The translations under genes were made by a program, and so were the position numbers. Source: CAZILN01 sp964540005 (GTDB taxonomy: Bacteria; Bacteroidota; Bacteroidia; Bacteroidales; SM23-62). Taken from it: DNA of 10,358 bases. The DNA lies in NCBI GenBank assembly GCA_964540005.1, contig CAZILN010000239.1, positions 1 through 10,358 of the forward strand. Reading direction: 5' to 3'. Positions 1-7,270 of the stretch are shown in pieces (position 1 is the stretch's first letter; each line of letters opens with the position of its first letter). The notes beneath the pieces are model-generated. The model ran no database searches, was not told the DNA's origin, and saw only the letters and a list, made by a program, of their open reading frames with translations.

Positions 1-2394
1 TGGTCACCCCTTATTGCTGATTTTGATCATGATGGATTCAGGGATTTCCTCATCTCCAATGGATTTCCCAAGGACATCACTGACCATGATTTCGGCGACT
101 TTATGTCGACAAGAAGGAACTACATTCCAGATGAGATGTCTTTGCGCAGGATCCCGTCTGTAAAACTGCATAATTACGCCTATAAAAATGAACTGGAAAC
201 TCCCGGGGGAATTCCCACTTTCGCCAATGTTTCAGAAGAGTGGGGTGTAAAGGAACCTTCGTATTCTTCAGGAGCTGTATATGCTGATCTGGATAACGAC
301 GGGGACCTGGACTATATCATCAATAACATTGATGACAGTGCTTTTGTGTACAGGAACACATTGATGGAAATGGAGAGTGAAAATACCAACTGGCTGAAAG
401 TCAGTTTCATTGGGAGTGAAGATAATATAAATGGCCTGGGAGCCATTGTGGAGATCTATTATAAGGCTTGCCGGCAAATGTGGGAAAACACTCCATATCG
501 CGGGTATCATTCTTCCGTCCAGACGGGTGTTCACTTCGGGCTTGGAGGGGTGGTGTTGCTTGACAGTGTCAGGATCGAATGGCCGGGAGGGAAACAGCAG
601 GTGCTGTTCAAGGTTCCTGTAAACCAGGACCTGCAAGTCAGATATGAAGATGCTGCACCTGCCAATATCAAAAGACCAATTAAGGGTTTCCTGATTTTCG
701 ATGAGATAAGTGAAGGACTGGGGATTGACTATACCCATCCTGAGGAGGATTATATAGACTATAACGTACAAAGATTACTGACACACAAACTCTCCCAATT
801 TGGTCCTGGAATTGCTGTTTCAGACATTAACAATGATGGACTGGAAGATTTCTACATAGGGGGATCACATTTCAACAAGGGGAGGTTCTTTGTTCAACAG
901 CCTGACGGAACTTTTACAGAGCAGGATCTGTTGCCGGGGGAAGAGGGGGAAAGCAAAATAGGGGAAGAGCTTGGCGTTCTGTTCTTTGATGCGGACAACG
1001 ATCATGATGATGACCTCTATCTGGTTAGTGGTGGCTATGAATTTAATATAAGCGACAGCTCATACCAGGACAGGCTGTTCCTGAACAAGAACGGGATGTT
1101 TGTCCTTGACAGGGATGCCCTGCCGGATTTTCTTTCCAGCGGATCGTGCGTAAAGGCCTCAGATTTTGACCGGGATGGTGATCTCGATCTTTTTGTCGGA
1201 GGACGTGTACTTCCCCACTATTATCCTTTACCGGTAAACAGCTACTTGCTGATCAATGACGGTTCCGGGAAGTTTTCCATTGGCAATAAGACATGTGCAC
1301 CGGGACTGGATGAAATAGGGCTTATCAGTGATGCCTTATGGACCGATTATGATAACGATGGCTGGATCGACCTCCTGCTGGCCGGTGAGTGGATGCCCCT
1401 GACCATCCTGGAAAATGAGTCGGGAAGGTTCAGTAAGCGTCTGGAAATTGGAGGCGATAAGGCAATCGGCTGGTGGAACAGCCTGGCCTCAGGGGATTTT
1501 GACCTGGACGGGGATATGGATTATGTAGCGGGCAACCTGGGTAGCAATTCATTGCTCAGGACCAGCCTAAAGTATCCGGTCAGCCTCTATGCCGGTGACT
1601 ACGATAACAATAATACGCTCGACCTGATCCCGACAAACTACTACCTGAACGATGATGGAGTATTGACTGAATACCCTTTCTTCGGGCGAAAGGATATGGA
1701 AAGGCAGGTAAGCCAGTTTAAGAAGATCTTTGAAGCGCATAAGGAATTTGGTGAGGCCACCATAGAAGAGGTCATGGCCAGGCTGCCCGATGTCACAAAG
1801 CTTGTTTTAAGAGCAAACTACCAGCTGACAAGCTATATTGAAAACCAGGGCAATGGAGAGTTTACCATGAATCCATTACCGGCAGAAGCCCAGCTGGCAC
1901 CGGTCTACGCCATCCTCACCGGCGATTTCACTGATGATCAGAGGCCCGATATTCTACTTACCGGGAACGATTACGGGAATGAGGTAGGCAACGGACGTTA
2001 TGATGCGCTGAACGGATTGCTGCTGGCCGGCGATGGAAAGGGAAATTTCGAACCGGTTGCCATGCAGCAAAGCGGGATCCTTATTCCGGGAGACGGGAAG
2101 AGCCTGGTCAGGATGCAGGCTGCTGACAGTTCTCTTATTGCTGTAGCTGGACAAAACCAGGGGAAACTGAAAGTATTTAGAAGCAATTACAACTATCACT
2201 CACTAGCCCTGGGACCCTATGATCATGCAGTCATTGTCCATCTCCCGGATAACCGGTCCTATCGTGAGGAGATCCACTATGGCAACAGCTATTTATCCCA
2301 ATCATCCAGGCGACTCTGGCTTCCTCATTCTGTGAAGAAGATAGATATTATTGATTATCTTGGTGTTAAGAGAGAAGTGAGTATCAGGGAATAG
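1..2394 (+). CDS. VCBS/FG-GAP repeat protein with ASPIC/UnbV domain, 5'-truncated by window edge
   Basis: The frame is open from base 1, so the gene begins upstream; the ATG at 103 is internal. The first visible codons (ADFDHDGFRDFLISNGFPKD) are already a conserved part of this family. Calcium-binding-like DxDxDG motifs of VCBS/FG-GAP repeats recur: DLDNDGDLD (about nt 286), DINNDGLED (about 820), DADNDHDDD (about 990), DFDRDGDLD (about 1165), DYDNDGWID (about 1345), DFDLDGDMD (about 1500) and DYDNNNTLD (about 1600). Between the two repeat groups, at about nt 390-650, lies an ASPIC/UnbV module with its typical GLGAIVEI, HFGLG and VRIEWPGG signatures. Family members are usually exported proteins of about 1100 residues built from beta-propeller blades, often encoded near glycan-use loci; their biochemical role is poorly known. 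The visible part is 797 codons plus stop, so roughly a quarter to a third may be missing. A role in surface glycan binding is inference only. Confidence 0.9.
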   Translation, partial: WSPLIADFDHDGFRDFLISNGFPKDITDHDFGDFMSTRRNYIPDEMSLRRIPSVKLHNYAYKNELETPGGIPTFANVSEEWGVKEPSYSSGAVYADLDNDGDLDYIINNIDDSAFVYRNTLMEMESENTNWLKVSFIGSEDNINGLGAIVEIYYKACRQMWENTPYRGYHSSVQTGVHFGLGGVVLLDSVRIEWPGGKQQVLFKVPVNQDLQVRYEDAAPANIKRPIKGFLIFDEISEGLGIDYTHPEEDYIDYNVQRLLTHKLSQFGPGIAVSDINNDGLEDFYIGGSHFNKGRFFVQQPDGTFTEQDLLPGEEGESKIGEELGVLFFDADNDHDDDLYLVSGGYEFNISDSSYQDRLFLNKNGMFVLDRDALPDFLSSGSCVKASDFDRDGDLDLFVGGRVLPHYYPLPVNSYLLINDGSGKFSIGNKTCAPGLDEIGLISDALWTDYDNDGWIDLLLAGEWMPLTILENESGRFSKRLEIGGDKAIGWWNSLASGDFDLDGDMDYVAGNLGSNSLLRTSLKYPVSLYAGDYDNNNTLDLIPTNYYLNDDGVLTEYPFFGRKDMERQVSQFKKIFEAHKEFGEATIEEVMARLPDVTKLVLRANYQLTSYIENQGNGEFTMNPLPAEAQLAPVYAILTGDFTDDQRPDILLTGNDYGNEVGNGRYDALNGLLLAGDGKGNFEPVAMQQSGILIPGDGKSLVRMQAADSSLIAVAGQNQGKLKVFRSNYNYHSLALGPYDHAVIVHLPDNRSYREEIHYGNSYLSQSSRRLWLPHSVKKIDIIDYLGVKREVSIRE

Positions 2395-2519
2395 AACGGA
2401 GTGAAGAAATAATTTGGACTTTTACGACCGGGTTCTTTGAATAATATATTACCTTTGAGGAAATTAACAGCGATCAAAAAATTTCTGAGGCAATGCCAGA
2501 ATTGCCGTAAAATGGATAG

Positions 2520-2669
2520 AATGAAATTGTTACAGGCTCGGACTACTCAGGTGTTTACACGCTCGTTAATCCCAATGAAGTGATTTCGATGAGTGTGCTC
2601 AAAAGATCCGATGCCAGTATCTATGGTACACGGGGAGCCAATGGAGTGATCGTGATCAGAATCATATAA
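2520..2669 (+). pseudogene. Remnant of a TonB-dependent receptor plug domain
   Basis: Frame 3 reads NEIVTGSDYSGVYTLVNPNE and, further on, VLKRSDASIYGTRGANGVIV before a TAA at 2667. This is the hallmark end of a SusC/RagA-type plug domain (family pattern: NPNDI..I.VLKDASA..IYGSRGANGVI.I). The receptor barrel that should follow is absent. Upstream the same frame has stops at 2517 (TAG) and 2508 (TAA); before them, codons from about 2460 (reading ...ISEAMPELP) could be a decayed continuation. No start codon precedes the recognisable part in frame. It is therefore a relic and not a working gene. Some Bacteroidota proteins do end in an isolated plug-like domain, so the parent need not have been a full transporter; the in-frame stops argue against function either way. 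Confidence 0.75.
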
Positions 2670-2734
2670 GCAAGGACACCTGAAATAGTGATTGAATCTT
2701 TTATGCTCCGATATTCCCTGCCGTGCTTTCATTC

Positions 2735-2758
2735 AGGGTATTGTATAACCCTTTTCTT
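2735..2758 (+). terminator. Weak terminator-like hairpin
   Basis: AGGGT (2735-2739) can pair with ACCCT (2748-2752) across an 8-nt loop, followed by TTTCTT. The 5-bp stem is short for an intrinsic terminator. Its position after the plug remnant and before the GH3 promoter region is what makes it plausible. Confidence 0.3.
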
Positions 2759-2783
2759 AAATAATAATATAATTCGCTGTTTA

Positions 2784-2813
2784 TTTGACAGTTAGGTTTA
2801 ATCTATAATTCAT
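2784..2813 (+). promoter_or_regulatory. Candidate promoter of the split GH3 gene
   Basis: TTTG (2784-2787) is followed after 18 bp by TAATTCAT (2806-2813), a loose match to the Bacteroidota TTTG / TAnnTTTG promoter pair, which usually has 19-21 bp between boxes. TTGACA (2785-2790) and TATAAT (2804-2809) are also present but only 13 bp apart, too close for a normal sigma-70 promoter. The site lies about 14 bp before the ATG pair at 2827/2830. The assignment is weak. Confidence 0.28.
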
Positions 2814-2826
2814 TCAAACACGCTGC

Positions 2827-2871
2827 ATGATGAAAAAGTACAATCTTTTCCCGGCTTTTCTAATCACTTAG
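2827..2871 (+). pseudogene. 5' fragment of GH3 lipoprotein gene (start of signal peptide), cut off by IS200
   Basis: ATG codons at 2827 and 2830 open a short frame reading MMKKYNLFPAFLIT, ending at a TAG (2869-2871) that coincides with the left edge of the IS. Lysines followed by a hydrophobic run form the n-region and start of the h-region of a signal peptide. Across the element, from 3401, the downstream frame reads SFLFCFMIIAC, the other half of an h-region with an IIAC lipobox. Joining them at, for example, 2865 and 3404 gives a lipoprotein signal of normal length (Cys at about residue 23). The two halves are in different frames in the present sequence, so the inserted DNA must be 1 modulo 3 in length for the ancestral gene to have been continuous. 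This is the most likely original start of the GH3 gene. Confidence 0.72.
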
Positions 2872-2897
2872 GGGTTAGTTCCCCGCCGCTTGCGGCG
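2871..2897 (+). repeat. IS200 left-end hairpins
   Basis: CGCCG (2884-2888) pairs with CGGCG (2893-2897) across the loop CTTG, the presumed TnpA binding hairpin of the left end. An overlapping alternative fold pairs GGGG (2871-2874) with CCCC (2881-2884) across TTAGTT. The right-end hairpin has the same CCCCGC-TG-CTTG core but continues into GGGG, whereas here the matching bases are AAAA. Confidence 0.7.
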
Positions 2898-2904
2898 AAA
2901 ACTG

Positions 2905-2912
2905 TATCTTTA
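2905..2912 (+). promoter_or_regulatory. Candidate -7 box for tnpA
   Basis: TATCTTTA differs from the Bacteroidota -7 consensus TAnnTTTG at the last base only. It ends 4 bp before the tnpA ATG, so a transcript from it would start at or very near the start codon. No TTTG is seen at the usual -33 distance; the left-end hairpin occupies that stretch. Low but known expression is normal for IS200 transposases. Confidence 0.3.
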
Positions 2913-2916
2913 ATGT

Positions 2917-3372
2917 ATGAGCGAAAGCGAGTACATTCATAAGTCGCATAATGTTTCAGTGCTGCTGTATCATTTTGTGTGTCCTGCAAAATATCGTAGA
3001 GTGGTATTCAGCAAAAAAGTTGATGAAAGTTTGAAAAATATTTGTCTTGAAATATCGAAAAGACACGACATTTTCTTTTTGGAGATAGGAGTTGACAAAG
3101 ACCATGTTCATTTCTTGATACAAAGTGTACCAACAAAGAGCCCGACCAACATCATAACGACAGTGAAGAGTTTGACAGCGAGAGAGATATTCAAGAAGCA
3201 TCCAGAGGTGAAGGAGCAACTCTGGGGCGGGGAGTTTTGGACGGATGGATACTTTGTGAACACCGTGAGCAAGTTTGGGGATGAATCGAGCATATCGCAG
3301 TATGTTCGAGATCAGGGATTGGAGAAGGAGTACACAGTTTTGCATAAGGAAAACCAATTATCTTTGTTTTAA
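2917..3372 (+). CDS. tnpA: IS200/IS605-family transposase TnpA (HUH/Y1)
   Basis: This is a complete 151-residue protein, the normal size for a TnpA of the Y1 transposase family, which cuts and rejoins single-stranded DNA at hairpin-marked ends. The HUH metal-binding motif is DHVHFLIQ (His63, His65). The likely nucleophile is Tyr129 in ISQYVRDQG, the position expected in the C-terminal helix. The conserved LWGGEFWTDGYFVNTV segment (from residue 102) is also present. No frameshift or stop interrupts it, so it looks able to act. It starts at the ATG 4 bp after a -7-like box; no clear Shine-Dalgarno sequence is seen. No tnpB accompanies it. Codon use is more AT-rich than in the neighbouring genes, fitting recent arrival. 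Confidence 0.95.
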   Translation: MSESEYIHKSHNVSVLLYHFVCPAKYRRVVFSKKVDESLKNICLEISKRHDIFFLEIGVDKDHVHFLIQSVPTKSPTNIITTVKSLTAREIFKKHPEVKEQLWGGEFWTDGYFVNTVSKFGDESSISQYVRDQGLEKEYTVLHKENQLSLF

Positions 3373-3376
3373 GATA

Positions 3377-3396
3377 CCCCGCTGCTTGCGGCGGGG
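3377..3396 (+). repeat. IS200 right-end hairpin
   Basis: CCCCGCTG (3377-3384) pairs with CGGCGGGG (3389-3396) across the loop CTTG; 8 bp including one G-T wobble. It lies 5 bp after the tnpA stop and mirrors the left-end hairpin core. It could also slow transcription leaving tnpA. The in-frame TTG at 3386 used as a possible GH3 start lies in its loop. Confidence 0.8.
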
Positions 3397-6300
3397 AGGT
3401 TCATTTCTTTTCTGTTTCATGATTATTGCCTGTTCTCCTGAAAAAAAGGGAACAACAGATATGCCAATTTACCTGAACACTGCCTATTCCTTTGAGGAGA
3501 GGGCGGCCGACCTTGTATCGAGAATGACCCTGGAGGAAAAACAAAGCCAGCTCGGCAACGTGATGCCGGCCATTCCACGACTGGGTGTGAATGCCTACAA
3601 TGTTTGGGGAGAAGCCCTGCATGGGGTTGTTGGAATGTTTATTAACAGTACCGACCCGACTACTTCATTCCCCAACAGTGTGGCGATAGGGGCTTCCTGG
3701 GATCCCGACCTGATGGAGCGTGAGGCATCAGTGATCTCCGATGAGGCAAGGGGACTGAATTCCGAGTTGATTTCCAATCTTACATTCTGGTCGCCCGTGG
3801 TGGAACCGGTAAGAGATCCCCGCTGGGGAAGAACGGGTGAGACTTTCGGGGAAGACCCGTTCCTGATCTCGCAGATCGGAGGGGGCTTCGTCCGGGGCAT
3901 GATGGGTTACGATGAAGACTACATCAAAGCAGTTCCCTGTGGCAAACATTATTTTGCCAACAACAGTGAGTTCAACCGTCATACCGGCAGTTCGGACATG
4001 GATCAGAGAGATGCCAGGGAGTATTATCTTGCTCCCTATAAGAATCTTATTGAGGACGACAACCTGCCTGCAATAATGTCCTGTTACAATGCGGTGAACG
4101 GAGTGCCCGTTTCCTCCAATAAATACTGGATTGATTCGATAGCGCGTAAAACCTATGGTTTATACGGATATGTGACAGGCGATTGCGGAGCCATCGATGA
4201 TATCGCTAACGGTCATTTCTTTGCAAAGGACCACCCTGAAGCCACCGCCATGGGATTGAAAGCCGGTGTGGACACCGATTGTGGCGATGTATACCAGGCA
4301 AATGCACTGAATGCTATAAAGGAGGGATTAATTCAGGTATCAGATATGGACCTGGCCCTGGTAAATATATTCACAGTACGCATGAGGATAGGGGAATTTG
4401 ATCCAAAGGAAAAGGTTCCCTATGCAGATATTACGCCGGATGTTGTCAACTCACCCGAGCATAACTCCCTTGCCGTTGAGGTGGCCACAAAAACACCCGT
4501 CTTGCTGAAAAACGATCCGGTCCCCGGTACCACCCGCAAGGCACTGCCCCTTATGGCAGAAGAGCTAAGCAGCATTGCCGTCTTCGGCCCGCTGGCAGAC
4601 AAGGTTGTACTGGGACCTTACTCCGGGATCGCGGATGAATCCTATTCAATCACACTCGTGGATGGCATAAGGAATTGGATGTCCGAAAAAGGGCTTGATG
4701 CAGAGCTTAGCTACAATTCCGGCGCATATACAATCAGCAGAAGCGATCTATATTATTTCGCTGATTTTGAAATCGTAACGACCAGCGGATCCGTTACAAA
4801 ATATGATGCAACCAAGTTTGATGAATCAGCAAGGGGCGTCCTGGTCAGTTCCTATCGTCAGAGAACCCTCAGGGGAATTAAGGATGGAGATTGGACATCA
4901 TACAACAATATAAACATCGGCAACATAGCGCGCATCAACCTGAATCTAAGGGTAACCGGCCTGGGAGGAGTGATTGAAGCAAGGGTGGGTTCCCCCACAG
5001 GCAGTCTGCTGGCCTCATTCGATATCGAGGCTCACCAGGACACAAGCAGCATGGGTTTCGGCCGTTTCGGCAGTACCCGGAACCTGTCCTCCAGGGTTAA
5101 CAGGGTGGGATCGACGGGGGATCAATCCCTGGTCTTTGTGTACCGGGCGTCAGAGCTAACTCCCATCGACCAGGAAACGGTCTCTCTGGCTTCCTCATCG
5201 GATGTGGCCATCGTATATGTAGGTACGGATGACAGAACTGCCAGCGAGGAGGCCGACAGGTACACCCTTCTGTTACCGGGCAACCAGTATGAGCTGATCA
5301 AAGCGGTTTCCAGTGTGAATTCGAACACCATCGTTGTGATACAGAGCCTCGGAATGGTGGAGGTGGATCCGTTCAAGGACCTCCCGAATGTGGCAGGGAT
5401 CGTCTGGACCGGCTACAACGGCCAGGCCCAGGGTACCGCACTGGCCAGCATCCTTTTCGGTGATGTCAACCCGGGAGGAAAGCTGAATGTCACCTGGTAC
5501 AGGTCCCTGGACGATCTGCCTGAACTAACAGACTATGAACTCAGGGGCGGAAGCAACAAGAACGGGCGAACCTACTGGTACTTTGACAAGGAGGTGTCTT
5601 ATGAATTCGGCTACGGGCTTTCATATACGACTTTCGGGTACAGCAATTTCAGAATAAGCAAACCAGCCATCACCCCAAATGATCAAATCACCATCAGTGT
5701 AGACATACAGAACACAGGGGATCGTGATGGCGATGAGGTTGTCCAGGTCTACGTGAAAACGCCGGAAAGTCAGGCTTCCCTGCAGCGACCCATAAAAAGA
5801 CTGAAGGGATTCCAGCGAATTAACGTTCCGGCTGGCAAAACTGAAACGGTTGAGATTGATATTGATTGCTCCGACCTATGGTTCTGGGATACCGATTCGA
5901 AACGGATGACCTTCGACCCTGGACAGTATGTGTTTGAAATAGGTGCATCATCCAAAGACATAAGGGGTGAGGTTTCGGCCACCATGAGCGGAGCATTGAA
6001 TGCCGTTGTCAAGACGGTAGTTGCTGAGTGCGGAAAGGTGGTCCTGAAGCCGGGGGAAAATGTCCGGACGAAGGTAACGGCTGCCATGACGGATGACAGT
6101 TTCTATGATATAGACGATGCCAGGGTAGCGTATAAAAGCAGTGATCCATCAGTGGCCAGTGTGGATGAATCGGGTATGGTAACGGCAAGAAGGGCAGGTG
6201 TCGCATCCATTACAGCCACGGTAAGCATTGATGGGAAAAGGCTCTCAGACAGTTATCCCTTGAAGGTAGTTCCGGATCTTACCCTGAAGGACCTGGCACT

Positions 6301-7198
6301 GGATGGGGAGGCTATTTCAGCATTCAGTCATGATATTCATGCATACAGCATCCTGTTTGCTGAAGATTCACCGGAAGTGCCACAGGTTACGGCCACCCCG
6401 TCCGGTAATGCTGTCATCGATATAGTTCAGGCTGAAAGGGTACCGGGGACCGCCGTGATCACGGTCACCGACAACCTGACCGGAGAAGAGGGTATCTATG
6501 TAATAAACTATGGTATTGAATCTGCCAGCGATGAGTTTGAGAGCAGTGTGCTGGGAGATCAGTGGAGCCTGGTACGGGAGAATGAGGATAATTTGCATCT
6601 TTCGGAAGGCAGCCTTGTGGTTGCTTTGCAGCGTGGGGGTCTCCGGGGGACCAGGAACGATGCTCAGAACATTCTGCTCCAGGACGCCAATAGTGACTGG
6701 TCCATAACAACCAGTTTGCATCTGCCGGATAGACCCCTCACCCAGATGCTGCAAAGCGGTCTTGTCGCATACCAGGACGATGACAACTATGTGAAACTCA
6801 TTTACAAAAGTATGGCAAACATGCAGTTTGGACCTGCCGGGTTCTCCATGGGATACGATGCATCCGTTCAGCTGGCCTATGAGATTGAAGGGGCGGAATA
6901 TACAATCGCCAGGGTCGATATCGGCGATATGCTGACCGAAGACAGGGAGATAGAACTGAAACTGGAAAAGAAGGGGAGCAGCTATGCAGGATCCTGTTCC
7001 ATTGGAGGGAACGATCTCGAACTAAAGGCATCTGCCCATACTGTGCTCGCCGATATCAAGGCAGGATTGCTGACCTGTGAAGGAGAGAATCCCAGGAGTT
7101 ACCTGCCATTTCCGGTTGGTATGGGGCTGGGAGCGGACCCTGAAGGAGTAGAAATCAAGTATGACTATTTCCGTATTTCCAATTCCGGCGTAAAGTAG
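3386..7198 (+). CDS. Multi-domain GH3 beta-glycosidase lipoprotein (beta-xylosidase/glucosidase type) with CBM6, BIG2 and ConA-like modules; native start displaced by IS200
   Basis: A GH3 exo-acting glycosidase that hydrolyses terminal beta-linked sugars, probably xylose or glucose. Numbered from the TTG at 3386 (1270 residues): RRGG then a short hydrophobic run to an IIAC lipobox (Cys16); GH3 N-domain about 32-353, with KHYFANN (Lys187, His188) and nucleophile Asp266 in VTGDCGAI; the GH3 C-domain is split by a CBM6-like insert, about 455-588 (DGDWTSYNNINIG, SPTGSLLASFDI); it resumes with SEEADR (Glu621/622, candidate acid/base), then an Fn3-like domain about 752-860, BIG2 about 872-962, a cadherin-like sandwich about 964-1045 and a C-terminal ConA-like domain of the DUF1349/GH43-C2 type. 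The frame extends upstream to an ATG at 3275, but that part is IS DNA. The native start is probably at 2827, beyond the IS. Whether the gene is now silent or uses the IS-borne start is unknown. Substrate is inferred. Confidence 0.88.
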   Translation: MRRGGSFLFCFMIIACSPEKKGTTDMPIYLNTAYSFEERAADLVSRMTLEEKQSQLGNVMPAIPRLGVNAYNVWGEALHGVVGMFINSTDPTTSFPNSVAIGASWDPDLMEREASVISDEARGLNSELISNLTFWSPVVEPVRDPRWGRTGETFGEDPFLISQIGGGFVRGMMGYDEDYIKAVPCGKHYFANNSEFNRHTGSSDMDQRDAREYYLAPYKNLIEDDNLPAIMSCYNAVNGVPVSSNKYWIDSIARKTYGLYGYVTGDCGAIDDIANGHFFAKDHPEATAMGLKAGVDTDCGDVYQANALNAIKEGLIQVSDMDLALVNIFTVRMRIGEFDPKEKVPYADITPDVVNSPEHNSLAVEVATKTPVLLKNDPVPGTTRKALPLMAEELSSIAVFGPLADKVVLGPYSGIADESYSITLVDGIRNWMSEKGLDAELSYNSGAYTISRSDLYYFADFEIVTTSGSVTKYDATKFDESARGVLVSSYRQRTLRGIKDGDWTSYNNINIGNIARINLNLRVTGLGGVIEARVGSPTGSLLASFDIEAHQDTSSMGFGRFGSTRNLSSRVNRVGSTGDQSLVFVYRASELTPIDQETVSLASSSDVAIVYVGTDDRTASEEADRYTLLLPGNQYELIKAVSSVNSNTIVVIQSLGMVEVDPFKDLPNVAGIVWTGYNGQAQGTALASILFGDVNPGGKLNVTWYRSLDDLPELTDYELRGGSNKNGRTYWYFDKEVSYEFGYGLSYTTFGYSNFRISKPAITPNDQITISVDIQNTGDRDGDEVVQVYVKTPESQASLQRPIKRLKGFQRINVPAGKTETVEIDIDCSDLWFWDTDSKRMTFDPGQYVFEIGASSKDIRGEVSATMSGALNAVVKTVVAECGKVVLKPGENVRTKVTAAMTDDSFYDIDDARVAYKSSDPSVASVDESGMVTARRAGVASITATVSIDGKRLSDSYPLKVVPDLTLKDLALDGEAISAFSHDIHAYSILFAEDSPEVPQVTATPSGNAVIDIVQAERVPGTAVITVTDNLTGEEGIYVINYGIESASDEFESSVLGDQWSLVRENEDNLHLSEGSLVVALQRGGLRGTRNDAQNILLQDANSDWSITTSLHLPDRPLTQMLQSGLVAYQDDDNYVKLIYKSMANMQFGPAGFSMGYDASVQLAYEIEGAEYTIARVDIGDMLTEDREIELKLEKKGSSYAGSCSIGGNDLELKASAHTVLADIKAGLLTCEGENPRSYLPFPVGMGLGADPEGVEIKYDYFRISNSGVK

Positions 7199-7270
7199 CA
7201 GATTAGAACCGGTACCGGATTAAGGGAGAATGTCACGCCCGGGCATATCACGACTCCGGCAGCAGTAAGA
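7199..7270. other. Convergent gap between GH3 and GH20
   Basis: These 72 bp lie between two facing stop codons. They hold two small perfect palindromes, CCGGTACCGG (7209-7218) and GCCCGGGC (7237-7244), but neither has a loop or T-tract, so I do not call a terminator. Confidence 0.5.

Larger units (their letters stand above)
2395..2826. other. Intergenic region with gene remnant, no intact gene
   Basis: This 432-bp gap separates the VCBS gene from the split GH3 gene. It holds a TACCTTTG box (2450-2457) that matches the Bacteroidota -7 consensus TAnnTTTG but lacks a -33 TTTG at the right distance, a TonB-plug remnant (2520-2669), a weak hairpin with a T-rich tail (2735-2758) and a candidate promoter for the following gene (2784-2813). 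The rest shows no coding signal that I can recognise. Confidence 0.6.
2871..3400 (+). mobile_element. IS200/IS605-family element (IS200 type, tnpA only), boundaries approximate
   Basis: A single complete HUH/Y1 transposase gene is flanked by two related subterminal hairpins (2884-2897 and 3377-3396), both with the loop CTTG. There are no terminal inverted repeats and no tnpB, as expected for the IS200 group. I place the ends from the hairpins; the true cleavage sites may lie some 10 bp further out on each side. No convincing target duplication is present, consistent with this family. The element has landed inside a lipoprotein signal peptide (see 2827-2871 and 3386-7198). Its AT-rich composition differs from the flanking glycosidase genes. 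Confidence 0.85.

Noticed and set aside
2785..2809. TTGACA plus TATAAT as a sigma-70 promoter
   Set aside because: The spacing is 13 bp against the usual 16-18, and Bacteroidota use different promoter boxes.
3275..3385. ATG at 3275 as the true start of the GH3 gene
   Set aside because: The first 37 residues are the tnpA 3' end and IS right end read in another frame, with no signal-peptide or GH3 similarity. The frame is open by chance.
2855..3413. CTTTTCT repeated at 2855-2861 and 3407-3413 on either side of the IS, resembling a target duplication
   Set aside because: IS200-type elements do not duplicate their target, the motif is low-complexity, and the 552-bp spacing (0 modulo 3) would not restore the GH3 frame.
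7209..7244. Palindromes CCGGTACCGG and GCCCGGGC between the convergent genes as terminators
   Set aside because: They are perfect palindromes without loops and without a following T-tract, so they are poor intrinsic terminators.
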